A stretch of DNA of 64,000 bases from Asterias rubens. Taxonomy: Eukaryota; Echinodermata; Asteroidea; Forcipulatida; Asteriidae. The stretch spans positions 21,745,055 through 21,809,054 of the forward strand of contig NC_047063.1 of NCBI RefSeq assembly GCF_902459465.1, written 5' to 3'. Below are positions 12,201-24,200 of the stretch, one piece after another. Positions within the stretch are counted from its first letter, which is position 1, and each line of letters opens with the position of its first letter. Made by a program: the position numbers and the translations under genes. The notes below the pieces were generated by a model. That model did no database searches and had not been told where the DNA came from. It was given only the letters and a program-made list of their open reading frames with translations.

Positions 12201-15200
12201 GGCACTGTACACGTTTGATAATTAATCAAAATATAAATTAGCACAAAAACTTACTTGGTAACGATCAACGGAGAGCTGTTAATAGTATAAAACATTGTGA
12301 GAAATGACTCCCTCTGAAGTAACACAGTTTTTGAGAAAGAGGTAAAATAATAAAAGACTTCTGGCCAGAAACCTTTTATTACTATTTGAAAGCACACTAA
12401 TTTGTACAACAAGGTTTTTTTTTCTTTCAGCATTTTCTTGCAACTTCAAAGACCAATTGAGTCCAAATATTCGGTCTTTGACGATAACCAAATGTGTTCA
12501 GTGCCTTTAAAGATAATAATAATAACAATTTCAATTTATAAACCACAAGGGAAACTGACTGGTTTAGTGGTCAAGCTTGAGCTCTAGAATGGCAAAAGTC
12601 AAGGGTTCGAATCCCTCCTGAGAAATATGCCAATAGGGTCAAACTAAATATAGTCGTCTAGTAGTGAGACATCTGCTCTAGAATGGCACAGGTCAAGGGT
12701 TTGAATCCCACCCTAATTGAATACCTTTCACATAAATTCATAGGACTCATTAAAGTATAGAGTATACACAGCACTTAACACACATCTGTGTATTGGTGAA
12801 AACAAACAAACTTCTTTTATCCCTGATGCAAAATTAAACATCTATTCAATAGCTAGTGTACTTGAGCGGAACATTTTTAACAGAAATGCTATTTTAACTT
12901 GTTTATAATGCGTTTGTTCACCATTCAAATGTAATTTTGATAAATGTACACTTCTGAGATTTTTTTTATTATCGTTTAAAAAATTAGGCCCCAACCTCTA
13001 GGGTTTGAAAAACTTAAAACACTTCTGCTGTTGACTGCGGGCTTCAAAATCACAATGCTTTGACGTCGTGTCTAAGAGTTTGCTTTGTTATACCTCCACG
13101 CTGCAACAAAGCGGCTATACAAATTGGAGCTTCCAACTATGACGTAAAATGAGTGAATACGTAACAGCGCTTTTTGCGAATCTTTCAGAAAAGCGTTGGA
13201 TAAGGGAATTCAAAATTATTGTTTTTTTGACACAATTAAAATCTATTTATAGTCACATGACTTGATTTCCTTATTGATTGAAAACATTTTAAATGAAATT
13301 CAGCAAAGTTAAAGCCTTGACATTTTCATTCAAGCAGGTCTTTAAAAACTTTCTTAGTTTCGGGCTCAGAAGTAAAAGAAAAACACCAACCAGGGGGTCC
13401 AAAGATGATGTAAGGCATTGGTCTGCCTTCTCCCTGTAAGATCCTGATGACGGCAGACTGTTGACGAACATTCAGACGTGGGTTGTAGAACTCCGCCATC
13501 TCCTTGCCGTCCATCGCTACGTGAGACACCTTCATATCTTGGATTCTTGGGGTGATAAACTTCACTTCCTCCTCAGAAGATTTGTTGAGTGATCCTGCAG
13601 ATGAAGAAGAAAGTTCTGTCAAAAAAATATCACAAAAACAGTTTTCAAATTCTACTACTTTATTTCTCGGGCTTCTCCACGGGCGTCTTAAAGGCACAAT
13701 AATATTTTTTATTTGGAGACACTATTTTGAAGTTTTTTTATTTTGAGACCAATTTATGTACACCTTGGAATTGTTAGTCAATTTACTGCAGCACATTCAG
13801 TAGCCACAGCAGCGAGAAACACCCGGGGCAACACCCCCCCCCCTTCTCTTAGAGATGAGTGTAACTTGGTTCTTTTATGCACAACACACAGGATATACGG
13901 CTTTACATATACTTCCCATCCAAAGAACGTAGCTGTAATGGTCAAGTGTCTTACTTTAGGACACAAGTGTCGACACCAGGATTTGAACCCACACTCTACT
14001 GTACAGAAAAATAACTGCTCGAGTCCTTTTTTATTTTTACGTTTTTTTCATGAGAAATCACCCATCTCACATGGCCAGCGGCTACTTCAAGGTGAGGGCT
14101 AGATCAATTGTCACCAGAGGGCACGTTGCCGCCTACTCCTGGGGCTGCAAAAAAACAGTGTTAACCCCTTCACTGTCCGTTAGGATGAAGGCATGGGCGT
14201 GACCCACTAGGAGCCTGGCTGGTAGAGCAGACTGACTACCATCCCAACTTAAAATAGTTACACGTTTTTGTGAATGTTCAACAGATAAATTTCATCACCT
14301 TTTTTATTTGTAAACCGTTGGGTCTCTGTCTTTCTTTGACCGTTTATCATCGGAGGTTTGCTTGTTGTTATTGGTGGTTTGCTCGTAGGTTTGTAGGATG
14401 ATAACGGCTTCTTGGAGCCTGGCAGCTTGACGATGGAGGAGGGCTTTATGCGGACGGGTACCTTGTGCGGTTTATCAGCGTGGCTTCGGAAGGTTACGCT
14501 GACTTGAGGAGGCTTGGCCTCAACGATAGTCGGAAATATTACTACAAAAATACAAAAGTAAAAACACTTTTTTTCAAATGGTTCACGTCATTGAACATTT
14601 GTAAAATTTGTAAGTACAAAATGTAACAATAAATTTGCAGCAAAAGTTTTGTCAATAGCAATAGAAAGCAATTACCGATGTAAACAAAAGTCAAATAGAA
14701 ACTTAAGATAAACATTGAAGGGTATTGTACCTTTATTGCCAAGTTTCTTGACAAATTCACACGCTTGATGGCACCTTCTCAGGGAAGTCCTGGAAGATAT
14801 GAAATAAGAAAAATTATCATTTTATCTGTGAAATAGAAACCATTATGTTGAACAACCACAACTGAAATAATTATAGCACTTTATCTACAGGCGTCACAAG
14901 TTTTTAAATTGAGAAAAATAAAATTAGCTGTTGCAAACACCTTACCAACCAAATGGACCGATGGTATAAATGCAAAAAATAGTTAATGGCCTGGCGTTTC
15001 GACCCTAGCAGAGTCTTTCTCGAAGGCTAAATGACAACACAACAAACATGAAAAGGTAACTCACCTGTTCATGTTTGTTGTGTTGTCATTTACCCTTCAA
15101 AAAAGACTCTGCTAGGGTCGAAACGTCAGGCCATTAACTATTTTTTTAGTTTTTAAATTATGAGACCCAACACCTTGTGAGGGTTAAGGTGCTACGGCGC

Positions 15201-18200
15201 ATTCAGCAGCCACTGCCAGAAACACTGGGCAAAACCCCTTCTTTAGCCTCAAGTGCACTGGGAACTTTTACGTGCATTGCACAACACAAGGGGCCTATGG
15301 CTTTTTGTGGCGTGTCATGGCCGAGCGGTTAATGCACCGGATTCAAGCTCTGGTGTTTGATCAGCAGAGTGTGGGTTCGCATCCCGGTCGTGACACTTGC
15401 TACATAAAGGTGGGGAGGTAGTGCTTTCTGCTCTCTTTCTTTGGATTGATGATACCCAAGCCTACATCCATATGGACTGTAAAAGGAGTAACCCTGTTTC
15501 AGCCCTAGGAGTAGGTGGCAACGGCCTCTGGAAAAGAATAATTGTAGCCCACACCTTGAAGTGGCCTTCAGGTCTTGTGCGTCTGGCGACTTGCATAAGT
15601 TTTCTTTTAAATGTAACATCCAAAGCCAAAGGCACGTTCAAGTGTCATGACCAGGACTGGAACCCTGACTCTACTCATCAGAGAACCTAGAGTTTGAGTC
15701 CAGTGCACTTGACCGCTCGGCCACACCACACCGCACCGCTGAATTGTGTTTGAAAATGCGTTTAGAGCGCCACAGCAGCCCGATGATGAATACTCCCCAA
15801 GGACTGCAGAGAGTAAAGGAAGCCACCCTGCTGGGTGGTTCAAGACACAGTAAAAACCAATAAAACAAACAAAACAGACTAAACAAAGAAAAACATACAG
15901 AACAAAACTAGTCCTTAAAAACCTGTGACAAAAGATAAGTTTGAGAAGAGATTTGAATGTTGTGGTACAAAGACAAGATCTTGGATTAAGTGGTAGAGAG
16001 TTTCAGAGACGGTCAGAGAAGTTCAGAAATATAGTGGTGCCCCTTGCCATTAAGAGCTTTGTGGACACTGAGCATCAGCTTGAAGATGATTCGTTGAGAA
16101 ATAGGGAGCCAGTGTAGTTGTCTCAGAATGGGGGTGATAGAACAGGATTTCTTAGACAGTGTCACAATGAGGGCAGCAGTATTTTGGAGCCATTGAAGTC
16201 TGGAAATCTGGTTGTTAGGAAGACTGTAGAGAAGAGCACTGCTGTTGTTATCATTATTACGATTACAGTCACAGCTAAATGAACATTGTAATTTCTAATA
16301 CCAATGGAGGTCAAATTAACATTTGATTGCTGCTTTCGTATTCACGTTTTGAAAGCGCCTTTTGAACATGGTGGGAAAACTGCATCTTAACAAATATTTG
16401 TTTTTGTTTACCTCGAAAATGTGAAGACAACGCTGCATTCTTCTGCTTGGTAGAGATCATGGAACGAGGGATGAAACTTCAGAAGGACAGCGTCCCCATA
16501 GACCTACAAGTTACATAAATTAAGGACAAATTGAGAAATGATAAGGGGTTCATTTCAATAAGGGAATAAAAGTGTAGCGACGAGTTCTTAAACGGCAGGG
16601 TCGTGGCCATGCGATGAAGCCCAGCCATCCGTTTTAAACGGCAGTTTAAGAACGAGTCCACCGCCCTCAATTGTTTGTAACGGCTAATTATATTTTCTCA
16701 CTTTATTATGAGCACGGCACTTTATCATAATTGCTTCTCTCTACCCAGGAGTAGAAATGGGTACCAGCAAGAGCTGGGGAGTAACTTACGATGGACTCGC
16801 ATCCTGTCCAGTGGGAATAGAAATATTCTCAATCATTTAATGTCAAGAACCGGATATTAACACGGACCTGATGAGCCATATTGGCTTAGGACAGACTTTA
16901 GTTTGATTTTACTTGGTTCTTGCAATTCACTTCTGTATGGACTCCCTGATAAAGATCTTGCTAAAACTCAATTGGTACAAAACACTGCTGCTCGCCTCGT
17001 TTCTTGCCTGCCTCGTTCTCACCTTATTACACCAGTACTAATGAAATTACATTAGCTCCCAGTAAAGTTTCACACAGTCTACAAAATTCTTCTGTTTACT
17101 TTCAAGGCTCAAACATGTCAATCTCCTGCTTATTTATCTGAACTTGTTCACCATTATTCACCTATCTCTAATGAGTTGGGGTGGTTCTGAAAAGTACCGT
17201 TGGTTTCAACTCGACGTTTCGATCAGTATGCTCTGATCGTCTTCGAAAGAAAGCTTTATCTAGAAGTTGAAACCAACGGTTCTTTCCAGAACCACCCCAA
17301 CTCGTTAGGTGTTACTGCAAACCTTTCCATATCGTATTTCCACCATGCAAAGTTTCAATCCTACTTATTATTCACCTAATCAGACTTTACGATCATCTCA
17401 ACGGTCATTGCTATCAACTACTAGAGCTTCTTAAATTTGTTATGGCCACAGATCTTTTTCATATGCCGCACTGTTTCTTTAGAATAGTCTTCCTGTGCGT
17501 ATACACCAGGCTAGTTCTTTACCATAATTTAAGTCTCTGTTGAAAACTCATTTATTTGAAGCTACTTTTTCATAATCTGCTCATTTGTAATTTGTGTCTT
17601 TCTCTCTTTGTATATTTTATCGTTCTCTTAATGCGCTTAGAGGCCTTTCTGAGGCTTTTTGCATTAGGTGCTTTACAAATGTCTTATTATTATAAGTTTG
17701 ATGTCTTACTTCATGAACGAATCCCTCGTAGCGATTACAATTCGGGTGAGTCACAATGATCTTGTCTCCAGTTAGGACTGATGGTCTTCCTTCCGCTAAT
17801 CCAGGCACCTCTAAAGAGAGGAACTCCTTCCGAGGTCTCATGCTCACCTAGAAAAAAACAAAAATAAAGATGATGAGTAGAAATTAAGAATTATATCAAA
17901 GTCTTATAAAGTGCACATATCTACCAAACAAATTACTCAAGGCACTAAAGATTATACGGAAAGAAGGGTTATTGAAGTTATGAGTTATGAGACCCAATTA
18001 TGTAGCACTGCATTTTACAAGGTGCTACGACGCATTAAGCAGCCACAGCCAGGAACACCGGGGCGAACCCCTTCTCTTTTTCGATAAGTGCGCTGGGATC
18101 TTTTACATGTGTTACACAACACATGGAACCAACCGTCCAAATGTTAACAGACTGGTTACTTTATGCATACATTGGGATACACCAAGTGAGAATACTGGTC

Positions 18201-21200
18201 TTTGACAATTACCAATAGTTTCCAATGTCTTTAAAGCCATTGGACACTTTTGGAACAATTACCAATTCTCAATATCGAGAATTACAGACGTATTTTAAAC
18301 ACATGTCATGACACGGTGAAACATGTGCAGAGATGCCAACATTGAACTTTAAAAAAGAGTAGCATCTCCCAAAAGTCAAGGGCGAGCGCAGCTATGGCTC
18401 CCTAAACCGATCTTTCTCTTACTCTCTACAATGCTAATTAGCTCATTTTCAGGCATTGTCGTGAAATAACAATTACCTCTGTATGCACCACCAGAACAGC
18501 TACAAATGTTTATAATGGCCAGTGAAAAAAAAATCTGGAAAAAAAAAAAAACTCATCTTCTGACTTTGTTTCAACAACATAACAAAGGGTGGCCTTACTT
18601 AAATGTTTTTGTTTTAATGGTCAGAAATGCAACAACAAGCTATTGGGAGAGAGAAGAGAAGAAGAAAAAAAAAAAAACGTGTCCGGATTTTGGGCAAAAA
18701 ATACGTGTCCGTATTTTGGGCATTGTCTGGACATCGTCGCTACAATCTTGCAGCAATGCACTAGCGTAAAAATACTCATCCGGCCAGCCAGCGGGGGGAT
18801 CAGAGGGCACGCAACAATCATTACGTCGAGACACGTATATTGTTCGAGTGAATTCGCCGCTATTATTCAACACTGCGTTCTAAAATTAAAAGTGTTTTTT
18901 CTTTTCTGTTACAATTATTTGGATATTTTTCTTAATTTTTATTTCCACTTAATAGTTCATTCGTTGTTTGCATGTATTGTACGATTTAATAAAATTATAT
19001 TGGGCGGCTTGTTTGGCGTGTTTTATTGAGTATTATCGTAGCGTCGTAGTCAAGGCTCGAAATCGTATTTGCTACGCCCAAATCGTGTATGTTGGTATCT
19101 CTGCATGTGGAAACAAGGGTTGGTTTCCCCATTATTATCTCCCGACTCCGATGACCAATTGAGCCTAAATTTTCACAGGTTTGTTGTTTTATATATAAGT
19201 TGTGATACACAAAGTGTGGGCCTTGGACAATACTGTTTACCGAAAGTGTCCAATGGCCTTAGTATGCAAAAGATGTTACCTACCTTCTCCAGATCAAACT
19301 CTCTCATGTCTTGCTCCATCCGAATCTCTTCCAGGTGGAGGAGAGCTGAAAAACGCCGACTGAAATTCTCTAAACTTAAGGACTGCCGATAAAAAATAAA
19401 AAATTGATATAACAATGATTATTCACATAACAGCTGTAGTGATTCCATGAAAGCTGATTTTCTTTCAACTGTTTCAATTTTTGTGGTCACCTGAGATAAG
19501 ATCAGTCGTCTACTTAAAAGATTCGGGTACTCTTTCAAAATGTCCACAGATTCACATTAAACTTGCAGGGTTTGAAGATAATGATAGTGGAAAGCTTCCC
19601 TTCAAATATTACTAACTGAGGTTTTGTAGTTTTTGAGAAATGAGTAAAACAAGTCACAAAATAATTTTGGTCTCAGCAAGACGAAAATTATTTAAGCATG
19701 TAAAACTCAATTAACCAGTTATGATATTATACCAAAACCATAGCATAACTGGTTAAAACATGCTTAAACTGAGACGGAATTTTTTTGTTTTACTAATTTC
19801 TAAAAAACTACAGCACACCTCAGTAAATAAAATTTCAAGGGAAGCTTTCTACTATCTTAATCTTCAAACTGTGTAAGTTTAGTGTAAATCTGTGGACATT
19901 GTTGTGTTTTGTGTTAGGAAAAAGTACATAGATTGAGGACAACCAAGAGGGAACTTTGTTAATTGTAGCAAGCGCCATGAGCACTTTTTTGTGGATACCA
20001 GCGCTATAGAAGACGTCATTATTATTACTCTTAACCCTTACACTCCCAATTTCCTTAAGTTGCATGCCCTTCGAGTTAAGTTTTGTACAATTTATAAAAC
20101 TCTTTCGTTAACTTTCATAGCTCAACGTGTCAATGTCCCACTTATTTATGTGTCTGAAATGTGTCACCATTACTCCCCTACGCGGACTTTACGATCATCT
20201 CAACATTACTACAAACTACAATATTGAGCTTCTTCAGTTTTGAGGGTCAAAGATCATTTCTTATGCTACTCCATTTCTTTGGAAAAGTCTTCCTGTGCAT
20301 ATTCGCCAGGCTAGTTCTTTACACTGTTTTAAGTCTCTGTTAAAAATTATTTTGTTTGAAGCTGCTTATCTGTAATCTGCTTACTTGTATTGTATCTTTC
20401 ACTAATTGTATTGTTCTCTTTATGCGCTAAGAGGCTTTTGCATAAGGCGCTTTACAAATGTATTTCTTATTATCGTTGTTATTATTATGATATTAAAACG
20501 CCAAAGTAAAGGATGCAGAAAGATTACATTTTCAAACGGAAGCAAAAGAAATGGTGTAAATAAATTGTATAAGCACTATTTTATACAAAACTCTTAATAG
20601 AAAGCACATACCTGCGTGAGCTTTGGAGCAACTTTAGTGACTTCCCCATCATCTAAAATACATGCCTTTAAATCTCTCGGCACTGGATAGTGCGGTAACT
20701 TGACTGGCACGTTGAAATCAAAGTTCCTAAAACAGTCCAAAAGGGAGGGTTTGCGATAAAAACTGTAACCAACCCTAACCATTCAAAATCAAACTGCAAG
20801 TTATGTTAAGATCCGCTCTGCTGAGGACTGCAGTTTGGGTGTTGAGTTACTGAATGTATTGGAATGAGTACTAGTAAACTGATGTTTCTGATCAGCGTGT
20901 GTGGGTTTGAGTCCTGGTTGTGGCACTTGTGTCCTTAAGCATGACACTTGACCATCATTGTTCAGTCCTTCAGATGGGACGTAAAGCAGTCAGTTAGTGT
21001 GTTATGTAATGCATGTAAAAGAAACAAGTGCACTTATCGTAAAGAGAAGGGAACCGCCCCAGTGTTCCTGGTCTGATTGGCTGCATATTGCCCCACAGCA
21101 TATTGTAAACATTAAATGGTGCTAGGTTAAGGAATAGGTCTCATACATGTTCTTCAAAAACAAAGCTCCACATACCTTGAAGGTATGTGGTTTTAAGCGC

Positions 21201-24200
21201 ATTGGTATTTCTCTCAGTTATGAAATGCGCTATATAAGAACTAGCTAATATTATTATTATTATTATTAAGGTAATAAAAATTGAGCACTTTTTGACACTC
21301 AGATAGAGCACTATACAAGAACTGTGTATTATTATTAATAATTTTATTAAAGGCACTGAACACGTTTGGTATTTGTCACAGACCAGTATTCTTCACTTGG
21401 TGTATCCCAACATAAGCATAAAATAACGAGCCTGTCAAAATTTGGACTCAACCGGTCATTGAAGTTGCAAGAAAATGCTGAAAGAAAAATTGCCCTTGTT
21501 ATACAAAATAGTGTGCTTTCAGAAAGGAATAAAAAGCTTCTGGCCAGAAGTCTTTTATTATTTTAAAGAGAAATTACCTTCTGGCCAGAAGTCTTTTATT
21601 ATTTTAAAGAGAAATTACCTTTTCTCAGTAACTATGTTACTTCAGAGGGAGTCGTTTCAATGTTTAAAACTATAAACAGCTCATTACCAAGTAAGGTTTT
21701 ATGCTAATATATATTTTGAGTAATTACCAAATGTGTACAGTGCCTTTAACATTTTTTACTAAGCAAATAAATTTTGCTTAAAAGACTTTAACGCTAAACA
21801 GCTTTATGAAATTGATCCCAAGTTTTCTACACTTACCGTTCAGGTTTGACCCCAGGGAAAAAATATCCCCCGAATTCACTGTCGATGGTCACTTCTCGAT
21901 TCTCACGTCTCCTGTTGTTAAACTTAGTGCCTCTAGACGAGACGCTTCCTTCGGGCATGAGCTTCATCATCTGCGAGTCCTGCGCATTCATAGTACACTG
22001 ACGTCCGATGCTAAACTCCCCGAAATGAAAAGTCAACTGACATAAGCATCGCCCCAACTGCCTGTTGAAAAATAAAATAAGATTAGGTAAACAGATAAGA
22101 TTTCATTTGTTGTCCACAATTTGAAAAAATATAGAAATTTGATTTCCACTGGCAAATGGGTGAAAAACTAACAATTATATGTTATACTAAATATATGTGA
22201 TGCGATCAAGCTAGATGAGTCGTATGTCGGCAATTTTATTACGGAGAAACAATTCAAAACAGGACAACAGGGGTAACATTTTCAAAATATTGTTTATTTG
22301 TAGATTCAAGTGCCAAAATGTCTCTATTTTACATTGGTGACTTCCTTTCTGATTAATAACATCATCAAGGGGTTAAAATTAGCATGGGAATAAAGTTTGC
22401 TGATGTACATTTTGAGAGAATGAAATCAACATGGGTCTTTCAAAGAAGTGGGAGCGGCAGCCAGGGGATCACCTTAAGAAAGTGTGACTTTTAAGCCATT
22501 ATACACTTTCGGAACAGAAAACAAAATAAAAGTTCACAGATTTACAAATAACTTACAGGGTTTACAGAAAGTAACATTGAAAGACTTCTCTTGAAATATT
22601 ATTCAATGAAATGCTTTACTTTTTGAGAAAACATAAAAACAATTATCAATTCTCGATATCGAGAATTACGGACTTATAGTAAACACATGTCATAACACAG
22701 CGAAACGTGCGGAAACAAGGGTGGGTTTCCCCGTTATTTTCTCCCGACTCCGATGACCGATTGAGCCAGAAACTTTCACAGGTTTGTTATTTTATATATA
22801 AGTTGTGATACACGAAGTGTGGGACTTGGACAGTACTGTTTACCGAAAGTGTCCAATGGCTTTAAATCTTGTCACATGAAACCCAATGATAACTTTCAAT
22901 GAAACCTCACAAAGATTGATATACTTACTTTGCTTTGATGGCTACTGTGACAGTGATGAGAGATAGAGGAGGCAATGTCAAAGGCAATGTGGATACAGTT
23001 TCACTCGTTGAGTGCGGTTGCCTTGGCGACCCAGAACAACTAACAGCACTGAAGGAAATGGTGACCTCACCCGTAGGACAGCACACCCGGCAACTCGTGA
23101 GAGTTTTAGAGTCTTTTCCAATATTCCTGGTGTAATTGGAATAAAGAAAAATATTTAAGTTAAACTGGTCAAAAAAATTGCATACATTTTTGTGGTTCAT
23201 AAGAGACCAATCAGCCAGATCAGACTAATCAGCCAGATAAGACCCATCAAGCCAGATCACCAAAATCAGAACAATCAGCCAAATCAGCCCGATCAGCCAA
23301 ATCAGCCAGATCAGATCAATCAGCCAGATCAGATCATTACCAGTCAGATCAGACCAATCAGCAAGATCAGATATATCAGCCAGACCAGACTAATCCCTGA
23401 TGTACCTGACCAATCACAAGTGCTATTGTGCAATTTTAGTATACGACTCTTAAAAGACAGTGGACACTATTGGTAATTACTCAAAATAATTATTATCAAA
23501 AACCTTTCTTGACTTTGAGTAATGGGGAGAGCATAATATCATAAAATAATGTGAGAAACAGCTCCTTCTGAAGTGACGCAGTTTTCGAGAAAGAAGTAAT
23601 TTTCCAATAATTTGATTTCGAGACCTCAGATTTAGAATTGGAGGTCTCGAAATCAAGCATCTGAAAGCACACAACTTCGTGTGACCATGGTGGGACAAGG
23701 GTGTTTTTTTCTTTTATTAATTAATATCTCGCAACTTCAACGACCGATTGGGCTCAAGTTTTCACAGGTTTGTTATTTTATGCATATATGTTGAGATACA
23801 CCCACTGTGAAGACGTCTTCGACAATTACCAATAGTGTCGTCCAGTGTCTTTTTAAAACAACTGTCACTATAAAGTGTAAACAAGCTGCCTCCATTTGGA
23901 TTGTCTTAAAATTTATTGTCAGGCCCAGAGTGTCTTTGCAGTGGCTCATGCCCGAGACGCTAGCCGCCATGTGAGCACTGATGTTAGTCATGTGCTTTGT
24001 AAGTCCAGGCTTAAATTCTCCTTCAGAGAGCCACAACCACAAGCTCTATGTGAGCACTGTTTTTAGGCAGTTGCTTTGTTAGGCCAGGCCTAAAATTCTC
24101 CTACCGTATGGTAGCCACAGTGCTCTTGGTGTTGCCAATCAGAGTTGTGCCGAGACCCAGTTCGTCTGTAATCTCAATGCCTCCTTTGTTGCTTTTTAAG

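Noticed and set aside
23192..23476. Q/N/P-rich 94-codon frame
   Set aside because: It reads through a degenerate CAGATCAGAC repeat and then into a MITE.
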